Program-made: the position numbers and the translations under genes
Assembly (NCBI GenBank): GCA_015698285.1
Contig: CP048685.1
Span: 3,348,001-3,412,000 of the forward strand
DNA: 64,000 nt
Direction of reading: 5' to 3'
From: Candidatus Nitronauta litoralis
GTDB taxonomy: Bacteria > Nitrospinota > Nitrospinia > Nitrospinales > Nitrospinaceae
Shown here: one piece after another, positions 33,288-42,361 of the stretch
How the letters are laid out: each line of letters begins with the position of its first letter
How positions within the stretch are numbered: the first letter of the stretch is position 1
Notes under the pieces: generated by a model
What the model saw: the letters and a program-made list of their open reading frames with translations, nothing else
Databases searched by the model: none
Told to the model about the DNA's origin: nothing

Positions 33288-34286
33288 TCAGCTTGCGGGA
33301 CGGATCAGGATTAGATAGCGGGTGGCCTGGTGGATGGTAACGGGCAAAGCCGCTTCGATGACTTCGAGAGCGGAGTCCGGGTGATTCAAATCGAATACAC
33401 CGGTGAAAGGGACCTCCCTCAAGGAGGAATCCATTAAAAGAATGGTGCCAGCGCGGTGGCGGTTCAATTCGTCAATAACCTTGCCTAGTGGCTGGTCTGT
33501 AAAGACCAGTTTTTTTTGCTGCCATGAGACAACCTCTTCCACTTTGAACGGTTTAGAAGCCAAAACAGGATTTTCCCGATTGTAGTGAGTTGCCTGTCCT
33601 GCCTTCAACAGGACTGGCTTCGGGCCCTCGTTTAACTGTTCGTTTGGAATCACGAGGACGGTCCCGGATACAACCGATACAGTCACTCCAGCATCCGACC
33701 GTCTGACGTTGAATTTCGTGCCGGTGACGCGGGTCAGGGTTTGTCCGGCAACTACTTCAAACGGTTTGCCAGGGTTTTTAACCACTTCAAAGAAAGCCTC
33801 TCCCCGGTCAAGAATGATTCCCCGATGTTGTCCATTAAAATCCATACGATAAGCGGTGTCGCTGTTGAGGTGAATTTTGGAACCGTCCGGCAAATTGACG
33901 ATTCGAATATCACCGAACCCGGTGGACTGGTCTGCCAGCATCTGGTCCAAATACCGCGGACCTTGCCACCATAGTCCCAAAGTAAGAACCAGCGATGCGG
34001 CAAGGACGAGCAGGCGCGAGGCCTGGCTGCTAACGGCAGACGCTGACGGATACGGGGTAGGAGTAGGGGGGGAGTCCACTGGTGGTGGTGCGTGAGCGGG
34101 CATCTTCCCCAATTTTTCCCAAAGGGTTTTCACTTCCCGATAGGCCCCCTGGTTGCGCGGGTCTTCTTTAAGCCATTTGCGAAAGGCACGGTGGTCCGCA
34201 GGTGTTACCTTGTCCGACTGCATTCGGACAAACCATGCTGTGGCTTTTTCTATCTGGGATTCGTTAGTGGAACCGGTCGTATTCAT
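33288..34286 (-). CDS. fecR: FecR-type anti-sigma/signal transducer
   Basis: 332 residues. N-terminal cytoplasmic DUF4880 domain about 10-60 (ATAWFVRMQSDKVTPADHRAF, then WLKEDPRNQGAYREVKTLW). A Pro-rich linker leads to one transmembrane helix about 89-107. The periplasmic FecR domain is about 120-215 (VNLPDGSKIHLNSDTAYRMDF, DRGEAFFEVVKNPGKPFEV, VTGTKFNVRR), and the C-terminal domain about 255-330 would contact the receptor's STN domain. It binds the FecI-type sigma factor and releases it on receptor occupancy. It is 115 bases downstream of the sigma gene. No fault is seen in the reading frame. Confidence 0.92.
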   Translation of the reverse strand: MNTTGSTNESQIEKATAWFVRMQSDKVTPADHRAFRKWLKEDPRNQGAYREVKTLWEKLGKMPAHAPPPVDSPPTPTPYPSASAVSSQASRLLVLAASLVLTLGLWWQGPRYLDQMLADQSTGFGDIRIVNLPDGSKIHLNSDTAYRMDFNGQHRGIILDRGEAFFEVVKNPGKPFEVVAGQTLTRVTGTKFNVRRSDAGVTVSVVSGTVLVIPNEQLNEGPKPVLLKAGQATHYNRENPVLASKPFKVEEVVSWQQKKLVFTDQPLGKVIDELNRHRAGTILLMDSSLREVPFTGVFDLNHPDSALEVIEAALPVTIHQATRYLILIRPAS

Positions 34287-34401
34287 GGGTCCTATACTGC
34301 TCCAAAGGACACATTACCGTCAAGCAGGAGCTGAAGAGGGGTGTTCTCATATATAATTAGTTAAGACCTCGAGAACACATGAACCCCTGACCTTTAAATT
34401 G

Positions 34402-34926
34402 TTATAAGTCTTGCTTAAGATATTTGCGGCATTTAAGGAGAGCTTTGATTATATGTTTTTCAACCATGTTTACTGATATTTTTAGTTCCCGACTGATTTC
34501 GCTGTAACTCATACCCTGGAACCGGTTCATGCGGAATACTTGCCGACACCGTGGAGGAAGTTCTTCTATGGCACGTGCCAGCATATCAAGTTCCTGCTGT
34601 ACGCTGGCGATTTGCTCTACAGAAGAGGCTGGTGAAGAAATTTCTGCGGTGGTGGCAGGATCGAGGAAAACTACAGTGGGATTGCTTTCCTTGGCCAAAC
34701 GTGACCGCGCCACATTAGAAGCTACCTGAAACAGGTATGCCCGTGGATTGGTTACCGGAGAACGGGAAGCAAACCGGAGGAGGCGCAAGTAGGTTTCCTG
34801 GGCGACTTCGGCAGCGGCTTCTTCGCACCTCATCATCCGAGCCAGATACCGGCACAGGGCAGAATGATGTTGCCTGAACAACTGTTCCACCCATTCTTCC
34901 CTGGATCTTGTGGAAACCAGATTCAT
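34402..34926 (-). CDS. fecI: FecI-type ECF sigma factor
   Basis: 174 residues with sigma-70 region 2 (LFRQHHSALCRYLARMM, then AQETYLRLLRF and PRAYLFQVASNVA) at about 17-85, and region 4 (AIEELPPRCRQVFRMNRFQG, then MSYSEISRELKIS) at about 115-165. This is the iron-responsive FecI group, sequestered by FecR. The start ATG (34924-34926) lies 53 bases downstream of a Fur-box-like site, so its transcription is probably repressed by iron. The two-step control would be Fur first, then receptor occupancy. Confidence 0.93.
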   Translation of the reverse strand: MNLVSTRSREEWVEQLFRQHHSALCRYLARMMRCEEAAAEVAQETYLRLLRFASRSPVTNPRAYLFQVASNVARSRLAKESNPTVVFLDPATTAEISSPASSVEQIASVQQELDMLARAIEELPPRCRQVFRMNRFQGMSYSEISRELKISVNMVEKHIIKALLKCRKYLKQDL

Positions 34927-34979
34927 ATAGTTTTTTAAAAGACCGAAATTATCGTAGAATTACATTTCCCGAGGAAAAT

Positions 34980-34998
34980 AATAATCATAATCAATATC
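34980..34998 (-). promoter_or_regulatory. Candidate Fur box before fecI
   Basis: On the minus strand the 19-mer GATATTGATTATGATTATT matches the classic Fur box (GATAATGATAATCATTATC) at 15 of 19 positions by my count. It lies in an AT-rich stretch 53 bases upstream of the fecI ATG, where iron repression is expected for such clusters. No other site of this strength was noticed. Confidence 0.6.
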
Positions 34999-35811
34999 AA
35001 TATATACACATTAGCCTGGCCTTGTCCATTAAAAACTTTGTTCTTAGGGCGCTTCCACCAGAATACTGGTGCAGATCGGATTATTTGCGAGTGAAGAATT
35101 TGTTTAATTCCGGTCCAGAAAAGTAAAGCTGATCGGCCAATTTAATACTTCCAAACCGGTCCGCGAAGCCTTTGGGATCGTTTGTTTGACCTTAAAAAAT
35201 GAAGGGGTTATTTTCTTTCGGTTGAACCGGTTGTTGCCCAACAAACAGCTTTGGTTAAAATTCTTCCACGAAGTGGAATTGGGTGATAATTATTAATGGA
35301 AACAAGTTAAAGCACGATCGTGGCGTGGTGGAGCCAGCAAAATCTCTTTTCTCGGTCTTCTGAAGCGTTGATACCTGCCAATATTCAAAGTATAGATTTA
35401 CCCGGTAGCATGGACTGCACCGACAGCTTTCGACCACCCTGTATCTATCATTTGGAAAGTTTTGCTGACAAACAGAACTTCATTATCGGGATTTTGTTTT
35501 CCCGGAATCAGGTCACGCGGCGTATGTTGAATTAAAATGTACAAAGCAGAAAAAATTTTTGATGTATTTTTTAGAATATGAATAGCGTTCTAATGGGGGG
35601 ATTCATTACCTGTTTGGATAACAATTTTAAAACTGGTTAAAAAGCAAAACATTAAGGGGTAAACGAATCATCTCCAACTACATTGATACGCCTTGCGCAA
35701 CACCCTGCCTTCATGCTACTGTGCAGAGTTTAAACCCTTGATTTAGTAGTATTTTACAGGGACCCTGCAATGGCAGATCAGTGTCTTGAGGGCTCTTTTT
35801 AATTTTAGCGA
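34999..35811. other. Gene-free region between the iron cluster and the trp operon
   Basis: Together with the fecI upstream region this is about 900 bases without a supported gene, long for this window. Short frames exist on both strands but have no Shine-Dalgarno, no signal peptide and no recognisable family. A small perfect hairpin TTCCAC-GAA-GTGGAA and a CAGGG-A-CCCTG dyad are present. Divergent promoters for fecI (left) and trpE (right) must be here. It may also hold decayed gene remnants or an unannotated RNA. Confidence 0.5.
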
Positions 35812-35832
35812 AAGAAGGTCAAATACCTTCTT
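35812..35832 (+). promoter_or_regulatory. Hairpin just upstream of trpE
   Basis: AAGAAGGT (35812-35819) pairs with ACCTTCTT (35825-35832) over a CAAAT loop: eight base pairs ending 11 bases before the trpE ATG. It would form in the mRNA leader near the ribosome entry site and could affect trpE translation. No tryptophan-rich leader peptide precedes it: the only nearby short frame (ATG at 35770, ten codons) has no Trp codon. Confidence 0.5.
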
Positions 35833-35843
35833 GTTGTTCGATC

Positions 35844-37328
35844 ATGCTTTTCCCCTCGTTAGACGAATTCAAAGAAAAAGCCAGTAAAGGTAACTTGATC
35901 CCGGTCTGCAAAGAGATCATTGCGGACCTCGATACCCCTGTTTCTGCTTATATGAAAATAGGGCATGGCCCATATTCGTTCCTACTTGAAAGTGTGGAGG
36001 GAGGAGAGAAATGGGCACGCTATTGTTTTCTCGGATGCAATCCATCGACCATCGTTCGAACTGAGGGGCGAACCGTCGCTATTGAGACAAACGGCGAAAC
36101 CGTTACCCAAACCATAGAAGGGGAGTCACCCCTTTCTGCTCTCCGTAAAATATTAAAGGATTACGAACCGGTTGTGGACGATCGCCTCCCGAGGTTTTTT
36201 GGTGGGGCGGTAGGGTTCATCAGCTATGACATGGTCCGGTTTTTCGAGGAACTCCCCGACGAAAACGAAAACGATCTGGAGCTCCCGGACTCCCTTTTTG
36301 TTATCACAGACACACTTCTGATATTTGACAATGTTTCTCACACGATCAAGATTGTTTCCAATGCCCATACCGACCAGGGGGAGCTTGAGGAAGTCTATCG
36401 GGAAACAATAGAAAAAATTGAAAAACTTGAACAGCTTTTAAGACAACCCACACCGGAAGTTAAGTTTACTGAGTCAAACAATACCCCCGCGACTTTTGAA
36501 TCCAATTTCCAAAAAGAAGATTTTCTCAAGGCGGTCGAACGCATTAAAGATTACATCAATGAAGGGGATGCCATTCAGGTAGTTCTGGCGCAAAGATTAA
36601 AATTCACCCTGGGGCAGGACCCGTTTACCGTTTACCGAGCCCTCAGGACGATCAATCCATCTCCCTACATGTACTATTTAAACTTTGGAGATGTTCAGAT
36701 AGTCGGGTCCTCTCCGGAAGTTCTGGTAAGGCTTGAAAATAACCAGGTGGAAGTACGACCCATTGCAGGTACGAGGCCCCGCGGGAAAGATGAAGCTGAA
36801 GACGTGGGCCTGGCAGAGGAATTGCTGGACGACGACAAGGAAGTTGCAGAACATATCATGCTGGTTGACCTGGGACGCAATGACCTGGGGCGGGTCTCCC
36901 AAACCCATAGTGTAGAGGTTAACGAGCAGTTCACAATTGAGCGTTATTCCCATGTCATGCACATCGTTTCCAATGTCAGAGGACAATTAAAGCAAGGACT
37001 CGATAGCTTTGATGTATTGGAAGCATCTTTCCCAGCCGGTACCGTAAGTGGAGCCCCAAAAATCCGGGCTATGGAGATCATTGATGAAATGGAACCCACC
37101 AGAAGGGGAGTCTATTCGGGATCGGTGGGTTATATAAGCTTCAATGGCAATATGGATACCGCTATCGCCATTCGCACCCTTGTGGTTAAGGGCAACACAG
37201 CCTACCTTGGTGTTGGAGCTGGAATTGTTGCAGACTCTGTACCTGAAAAAGAATTTGAAGAAACCATGAACAAGGGCAAGGCATTGCTTAAGGCAATTGA
37301 GTTGGCTGAAAAGGGGTTGCAGCCATGA
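35844..37328 (+). CDS. trpE: Anthranilate synthase component I
   Basis: 494 residues. Converts chorismate plus ammonia (delivered by TrpG) to anthranilate. The N-terminal feedback-binding motif is LLES at about 47-50, followed by RYCFLGCNP. The catalytic core has [36 protein letters not shown], and the C-terminal [12 protein letters not shown] in slightly variant form ([19 protein letters not shown]). All point to TrpE rather than PabB. First gene of a complete trpEGDCFBA operon; its stop overlaps the trpG start (37325-37328, ATGA). Confidence 0.95.
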   Translation: MLFPSLDEFKEKASKGNLIPVCKEIIADLDTPVSAYMKIGHGPYSFLLESVEGGEKWARYCFLGCNPSTIVRTEGRTVAIETNGETVTQTIEGESPLSALRKILKDYEPVVDDRLPRFFGGAVGFISYDMVRFFEELPDENENDLELPDSLFVITDTLLIFDNVSHTIKIVSNAHTDQGELEEVYRETIEKIEKLEQLLRQPTPEVKFTESNNTPATFESNFQKEDFLKAVERIKDYINEGDAIQVVLAQRLKFTLGQDPFTVYRALRTINPSPYMYYLNFGDVQIVGSSPEVLVRLENNQVEVRPIAGTRPRGKDEAEDVGLAEELLDDDKEVAEHIMLVDLGRNDLGRVSQTHSVEVNEQFTIERYSHVMHIVSNVRGQLKQGLDSFDVLEASFPAGTVSGAPKIRAMEIIDEMEPTRRGVYSGSVGYISFNGNMDTAIAIRTLVVKGNTAYLGVGAGIVADSVPEKEFEETMNKGKALLKAIELAEKGLQP

Positions 37329-37891
37329 TTCTAATGCTCGACAACTACGATTCTTTTACCTACAACCTGGTTCAATACATGGGTGAACTGGGCGCGGATA
37401 TGCAGGTACATCGAAATGACAAGATCACACTGGATCAAATCGAGAAACTAGCCCCAAGTAAAATCGTAATCTCACCAGGGCCCTGCACCCCGGAGAAAGC
37501 GGGAATTTCCGTCGAAGTAGTGAAACGATTTAAGGGGAAAATTCCAATTTTAGGTGTCTGCCTGGGCCATCAATCTGTCGCTTCTGCATTTGGGGGCGAC
37601 ATCGTAAAAGCCTCGAGAATCATGCATGGTAAAACTTCGATGATCTATCATGATAATAAAACGGTTTTCAAAAATTTACCGCAGCCTTTCCAGGCTACGC
37701 GTTATCATTCCCTTGTTGTAAAGAGGGAAACTTTACCAGAATGTTTTGAAGTATCCGCCTGGACAGAACAGGAAGAAATTATGGGAATCCGTCACAAAGA
37801 ATTGGCAGTCGAGGGAGTTCAGTTTCACCCGGAATCAATCCTGACGTTGCAGGGCAAGGATTTATTAAAAAACTTTCTTGTGGGTGCTTGA
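37325..37891 (+). CDS. trpG: Anthranilate synthase component II (glutamine amidotransferase)
   Basis: 188 residues, the usual size. Releases ammonia from glutamine for TrpE. Catalytic Cys79 is in LGVCLGHQS, and the His/Glu pair in VQFHPESI near the C-terminus. [13 protein letters not shown] opens the class I amidotransferase fold. The start overlaps the trpE stop by 4 bases, ensuring equal synthesis. It could also serve PabA function if no other copy exists; no separate pab gene is in the window. Confidence 0.96.
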   Translation: MILMLDNYDSFTYNLVQYMGELGADMQVHRNDKITLDQIEKLAPSKIVISPGPCTPEKAGISVEVVKRFKGKIPILGVCLGHQSVASAFGGDIVKASRIMHGKTSMIYHDNKTVFKNLPQPFQATRYHSLVVKRETLPECFEVSAWTEQEEIMGIRHKELAVEGVQFHPESILTLQGKDLLKNFLVGA

Positions 37892-37897
37892 TAATCC

Positions 37898-38911
37898 GTG
37901 ACAATTAAAACTCTTCTTCACAAAATTGTGGAAGGAGAAAACCTTTCCGAAGATGAAATGATGCAGGCAATGACTGGGATCATGGAAGGAACCGTGTCCC
38001 CCGCGTCTGTTGGTGGTTTTCTCACGGCTTTACGGATGAAGGGAGAAACAGTACCGGAATTGCTTGGCGCCGCACGGGTCATGCGGGAAAAATCGGAAAA
38101 AATTGAGAGTCCCAAATCTCCCGCTGTGGACACCTGTGGGACAGGCGGTGACGGTGCCGACACGTTTAATATTTCCACCACCAGCGCCTTTGTTGTTGCT
38201 GGAGCTGGTGTGACGGTGGCAAAACATGGAAACCGAGCGGTTTCCAGCCGGGCGGGAAGTGCTGATGTTCTGGCTTCTCTTGGTGTTAATCTGGATATAG
38301 ACCGTTCCAGAGTAGAACAGTGTCTCAAGGAAATCGGAATCGGTTTTCTGTTTGCACCTTCATTTCACCCTGCCATGAAACATGCAGCGCCAATTAGAAA
38401 AGAACTTGGATACCGAACTATATTCAATTTACTTGGACCCCTGACTAATCCGGCAGGGGTTTCGGCTCAGGTAATTGGGGTTTATGATGACAAATGGCGG
38501 GAACCGTTTGCTCATGTCCTTAAAGGTTTGGGGTGTGAACGTGGAATGGTGGTGCATGGGGAAGACGGGTTGGATGAAATCACCCTCGCTGCCGACACTC
38601 GTGTCTCTCAATTGAAAGATGGGGAGGTGACTGAGGGGTTGATCGATCCCACAGGTTTCGGGTTTTCGTATTGTTGCGAAGAAGATCTGGCAGGAGGCGA
38701 TGCTGTTCAGAACGCAAAAATCCTGCGTGAAATACTGGATGGCTCCGGCGGACCTCCCCGCGACATCACCTTGATGAATGCTGGTGTAGCAATTTTTACA
38801 AGTGGGGCAGCTGAATCCATGAAAGAGGGTATCGACAAAGCCAGGCAATCGATTAATTCCGGTGCGGCAAGGCAAAAGCTGAAAGATTTGTGTCGACTGA
38901 CAAATGAGTGA
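37898..38911 (+). CDS. trpD: Anthranilate phosphoribosyltransferase
   Basis: 337 residues. Joins anthranilate with PRPP to form phosphoribosyl-anthranilate. PRPP-binding GTGGDG (about 81-86) with FNISTTSAFVVAGAGV and KHGNRAVSS are canonical, and FAPSFHPAM and RTIFNLLGPLTNP complete the active site. It starts with GTG (GTGACAATTAAA) 6 bases after trpG; an ATG start is not available nearby. Separate from TrpG, unlike the fused E. coli form. Confidence 0.95.
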   Translation: MTIKTLLHKIVEGENLSEDEMMQAMTGIMEGTVSPASVGGFLTALRMKGETVPELLGAARVMREKSEKIESPKSPAVDTCGTGGDGADTFNISTTSAFVVAGAGVTVAKHGNRAVSSRAGSADVLASLGVNLDIDRSRVEQCLKEIGIGFLFAPSFHPAMKHAAPIRKELGYRTIFNLLGPLTNPAGVSAQVIGVYDDKWREPFAHVLKGLGCERGMVVHGEDGLDEITLAADTRVSQLKDGEVTEGLIDPTGFGFSYCCEEDLAGGDAVQNAKILREILDGSGGPPRDITLMNAGVAIFTSGAAESMKEGIDKARQSINSGAARQKLKDLCRLTNE

Positions 38912-38917
38912 ACGCTG

Positions 38918-39718
38918 ATGGCAAATATTCTCGACAAAATTTTTGCAGATAAAAAGGAAGAGCTTAAGGAAACAAAATCCAAACGCTCCTTGTCCGAACT
39001 CAAAAACCGAATTGAAAGTCGACACGAGCCAAAACCGGTGATACCTGCCTTGCGTGAAAAGGAAGGGTCTCGAATCATAGCCGAAATAAAACGAAGAACT
39101 CCATTCAAGGGAGACCTTGTGGAGCAGTTCGACGCTCAGAGCATTGCAAAAAGTTATGCTGATAATGGTGCTGCGGCAATTTCTATTCTAACGGAATCTC
39201 GCCATTTCGGAGGCGATCTGGATTATCTGGACCGTATTTCCATTGATGTGCCGATCCCCATTATCAGGAAAGATTTTATTTTTTCGGAGTATCAGGTTTA
39301 TGAGGCGCGTGCATTTGGGGCGGATTTTTTTCTTTTAATTGCAACCTCCCTGGAAAAAAATCAGTTGTGCGACTTAAAAGCACTGGGCTTGGAGTTAGGG
39401 ATGCCTGCACTTGTGGAAGCGCATGACGAAGCCGACCTCGAAAAAGCGTTTTATGCAGAATCGGATTTAATAGGGATAAATAACCGCGATCTGACCTCTG
39501 GAAAGACGGACTTGAATATTACCCGGCGATTGCTCAAAATGGTCCGGGGATATGGAGACCCAACCCTTGTCTGTGAAAGCGGGATTCGTGGCCGACAAGA
39601 AATTGACGAATTTGAGAAAGCCGGAGTGCATGCATTTTTAATTGGTGAAACGCTCATGCGGGCTGACTCCATCCCTGATAAGTTACGCGAATTACTGGGC
39701 CATGAAAAAGCAGCTTAA
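38918..39718 (+). CDS. trpC: Indole-3-glycerol-phosphate synthase
   Basis: 266-residue TIM barrel. Closes the pyrrole ring of CdRP to form indole glycerol phosphate. Key elements: IIAEIKRRTPFKGDL (catalytic Lys), ISILTESRHFGGDLDYL, PIIRKDFIFSEYQVYEARA, GINNRDLTSGKTD and VCESGIRGRQEI with the phosphate-binding loop (HAFLIGETLMRA). One variation is KRRTPFKG for the common KRxSPSKG. Its last 17 bases overlap trpF. Confidence 0.95.
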   Translation: MANILDKIFADKKEELKETKSKRSLSELKNRIESRHEPKPVIPALREKEGSRIIAEIKRRTPFKGDLVEQFDAQSIAKSYADNGAAAISILTESRHFGGDLDYLDRISIDVPIPIIRKDFIFSEYQVYEARAFGADFFLLIATSLEKNQLCDLKALGLELGMPALVEAHDEADLEKAFYAESDLIGINNRDLTSGKTDLNITRRLLKMVRGYGDPTLVCESGIRGRQEIDEFEKAGVHAFLIGETLMRADSIPDKLRELLGHEKAA

Positions 39719-40337
39719 TACCAGGGTAAAAGTCTGCGGAATGACCCGTGAAGACGATGCGCAAAAAGCGGTTGAACTGGGTGCAGATGCAGTTGGTTTC
39801 ATTTTTTATAAGAAAAGCCCAAGGGCGGTAACCGTCAGGCAGGTAAAATCAATAATCAAAGAACTTCCACCTTTCGTTCATCGGGTTGGAGTGTTCGTGA
39901 ATGAATCTGCTGAGCGAATAAATTCATTGCAGGAAAAGCTGGGACTGGACGTGGTTCAATTACATGGCGACGAATCACCGGTCTTTTGCAGGAAGATAAA
40001 ATCCCGGGTTTTGAAAGCAATCAGAGTCAATGATGTCTCATCCCTCAATGAATTGAAAAAATTCGATGTGGATGGTTTCCTGCTGGATACCTTCCATCCT
40101 GGCGTTTATGGGGGAACGGGAAAAGTTTTTGACTGGAAACTGGCAAAACAAGCCAATAAGTTTGGAAGGATAATTGTCGCAGGCGGACTGACTCCAAAAA
40201 ATGTTTCAGAAGCAATTCAGAAGTCACGGCCATACGGTGTTGATGTCTGCTCCGGAGTTGAAAAGGTTCCTGGAATAAAAGACATAAAAAAACTACGTGC
40301 ATTTCTCAAGGCAGTAAAAGGTGCAAAAAAGGAGTAA
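39702..40337 (+). CDS. trpF: Phosphoribosylanthranilate isomerase
   Basis: 211 residues from the ATG at 39702-39704, inside the trpC 3' end. A longer TTG-initiated frame adds 20 unrelated residues encoded within trpC, so I prefer the ATG. The TIM barrel shows RVKVCGMTREDDAQKAVELG (catalytic Cys in VCGMT), VGFIFYKKSPRAV, VQLHGDES, DGFLLDTFHPGVYGGTGKVFDW (split hallmark of PRAI) and VAGGLTPKNV. Catalyses the Amadori rearrangement that feeds TrpC. Separate genes for TrpC and TrpF differ from the E. coli fusion. Confidence 0.95.
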   Translation: MKKQLNTRVKVCGMTREDDAQKAVELGADAVGFIFYKKSPRAVTVRQVKSIIKELPPFVHRVGVFVNESAERINSLQEKLGLDVVQLHGDESPVFCRKIKSRVLKAIRVNDVSSLNELKKFDVDGFLLDTFHPGVYGGTGKVFDWKLAKQANKFGRIIVAGGLTPKNVSEAIQKSRPYGVDVCSGVEKVPGIKDIKKLRAFLKAVKGAKKE

Positions 40338-40340
40338 GTG

Positions 40341-41540
40341 ATGGGCACACCCGTTTTACCGGATGTAAAAGGACATTTCGGACAATTTGGCGGAAAATAT
40401 GTCATCGAAACGCTGATGCCAGCGCTTAAAGAGCTGGAATCTCTTTACGATGAAGCGATCCAGGACCCTGAATTCAAAAGTGAACTCGAGTACTATCTGC
40501 GCCAATATGTTGGTCGGCCTTCTCCTCTTTATTTTGCAAAAAGACTGACCGAACAACTCGGCGGGGCCAAAATTTACTTGAAGCGCGAAGATCTTAACCA
40601 CACCGGAGCCCATAAAATAAACAATACAATAGGCTCCGCCTTGCTCACGCTTCGCATGGGCAAGAAACGGGTTATCGCAGAAACCGGCGCCGGACAACAT
40701 GGCGTTGCCAGTGCCACCGCAGCGGCCTTGTTTGGGCTTGAGTGTGATGTCTTCATGGGCGAAGAAGACATGAAACGTCAGGCGCTTAATGTTTTTCGAA
40801 TGGAATTGCTCGGTGCCCGGGTAATCCCGGTTACCTCAGGCACCCGTACTCTTAAAGATGCCACCAGCGAAGCTATCCGGAACTGGATCACCACGGTTGA
40901 AAGCACGCATTACATCATTGGATCGGTCGTAGGCCCTCATCCTTTCCCGAAAATTGTACGAGACTTCCAACGAATCATCGGAGACGAGGCACGCCAGCAA
41001 ATCCAGGAAATTGAAGGGCGCCTTCCGGATGCTTGCGTGGCCTGTGTTGGTGGCGGCAGTAACGCTATGGGATTGTTTTACCCCTTCCGTGAAGACGAAT
41101 CAGTAAGATTGATCGGGGTAGAAGCTGCTGGTCATGGTGTTGATACGGATAAGCACGGAGCCTCCCTTAGCAAGGGTGATGTTGGAGTCCTCCACGGAAT
41201 GAAAAGTTACCTGCTATATGATGAGGATGGACAGATCAAGGAGGCTCATTCGATATCCGCCGGGCTGGATTATCCCGGTGTGGGTTGTGAACACAGTCAT
41301 TTTAAAGAATCGGGCCGTGCGGACTATGTTTCGATTACGGACAAACAGGCTCTGGATGGTTTAAAACTTCTTTCAAGAGCAGAAGGCATCATTCCAGCTC
41401 TGGAATCAGCACACGCTATCGCTTACCTTGAGGAGCTGGCACCCAAAATGAAAAAAGACCAGACCATTGTTGTCTGTCTTTCTGGACGCGGGGACAAGGA
41501 TGTACAACAAGTGGCTGACTTACTGAAAAATGACTTATAA
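40341..41540 (+). CDS. trpB: Tryptophan synthase beta subunit
   Basis: 399 residues from the ATG at 40341; a GTG directly before it is in frame, but GGAG is best spaced from the ATG. Condenses indole with serine using PLP. The PLP lysine is in HTGAHKINN (about K92), with GAGQHGVA and the phosphate-binding GGGSNAMG. The C-terminus has [24 protein letters not shown], a trpB1 feature, so it should form the alpha2beta2 complex with TrpA rather than act as a salvage trpB2. It starts 3 bases after trpF. Confidence 0.97.
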   Translation: MGTPVLPDVKGHFGQFGGKYVIETLMPALKELESLYDEAIQDPEFKSELEYYLRQYVGRPSPLYFAKRLTEQLGGAKIYLKREDLNHTGAHKINNTIGSALLTLRMGKKRVIAETGAGQHGVASATAAALFGLECDVFMGEEDMKRQALNVFRMELLGARVIPVTSGTRTLKDATSEAIRNWITTVESTHYIIGSVVGPHPFPKIVRDFQRIIGDEARQQIQEIEGRLPDACVACVGGGSNAMGLFYPFREDESVRLIGVEAAGHGVDTDKHGASLSKGDVGVLHGMKSYLLYDEDGQIKEAHSISAGLDYPGVGCEHSHFKESGRADYVSITDKQALDGLKLLSRAEGIIPALESAHAIAYLEELAPKMKKDQTIVVCLSGRGDKDVQQVADLLKNDL

Positions 41541-41554
41541 GGATTGGATTTAAC

Positions 41555-42349
41555 GTGAGTCGAATTACAGAAACTTTTAATGGCTTAAAAGCAGAAAATA
41601 AAAAAGCTTTGGTGGCTTTCATTACCGCAGGTGACCCTGATCTCGACACCACCAAAGAAATTTTCAAAGCGATCGAAGCAGGTGGAGCCGATATTATAGA
41701 ACTCGGAGTCCCTTTTTCAGATCCTCTGGCTGATGGACCAGTTATTCAGGCTTCCGCCCAGCGGGCTTTAAAATCTGGGACCACCCTGAAAAAAATCATT
41801 AAACTTGTGTCCGAAATCCGCCAGACTTCCCAACTTCCCATTGTTTTAATGACCAGTTACAACCCTGTATGGGCTTACGGACCCGAGAAATTCGTTGCCG
41901 ATGCCACGAAAGCAGGGGTGGACGGAATGATTGTTCCCGACCTTCCGCCCGAGGAAGCTGAGGAATTTGAAGTAGACTGCAAAAACAATCAACTGGATTT
42001 AATCTACCTCCTGGCCCCTACCAGTACCCACGAACGTGTTTCCTGGATAGGAGAAAAGAGCCGTGGTTTTATTTATTATGTTTCCTTAACCGGGACCACT
42101 GGCATGCGTGAGGGCCTTGCAAAGGGAGTTGCGGAGAAGGTTAAGTCTATAAAAAGCGAAACCACGCTTCCGGTCCTCATTGGATTTGGAATTTCAAATC
42201 CGGAAAATGCAAAAGAAGCTGCTTCAATCAGTGATGGTGTGATCGTAGGCAGTGCGATAGTCCGTTTGATTGAAGCAAACCCGGACTCAAACGAAAGGGT
42301 GAACCAGGTTAAAGACTTTGTCAGTCAAATGAAGCAGGCTTTGGCCTGA
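41555..42349 (+). CDS. trpA: Tryptophan synthase alpha subunit
   Basis: 264-residue TIM barrel starting with GTG. Splits indole glycerol phosphate into indole and glyceraldehyde phosphate; indole tunnels to TrpB. The catalytic Glu49 and Asp60 are in IIELGVPFSDPLADGP. VYYVSLTGTTGMRE-type loop is present as IYYVSLTGTTGMRE, and GFGISNPENAKEA forms the phosphate site. AAGGA precedes the start. It ends 12 bases before the glycosyltransferase gene, which may be read through from the operon. Confidence 0.96.
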   Translation: MSRITETFNGLKAENKKALVAFITAGDPDLDTTKEIFKAIEAGGADIIELGVPFSDPLADGPVIQASAQRALKSGTTLKKIIKLVSEIRQTSQLPIVLMTSYNPVWAYGPEKFVADATKAGVDGMIVPDLPPEEAEEFEVDCKNNQLDLIYLLAPTSTHERVSWIGEKSRGFIYYVSLTGTTGMREGLAKGVAEKVKSIKSETTLPVLIGFGISNPENAKEAASISDGVIVGSAIVRLIEANPDSNERVNQVKDFVSQMKQALA

Positions 42350-42361
42350 CAACCTCCCTGA

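Noticed and set aside
35255-35535. Short frames in the gap before trpE as genes
   Set aside because: No Shine-Dalgarno, no family and no coding bias visible; on both strands they look like chance openings.
35770-35802. trp leader peptide (ATG at 35770)
   Set aside because: The ten-codon frame contains no tryptophan codon and is not followed by alternative attenuator stems.
39642-39701. Upstream TTG start for trpF
   Set aside because: The extra 20 residues are encoded inside trpC and do not belong to the PRAI fold; the ATG at 39702 gives the standard N-terminus.
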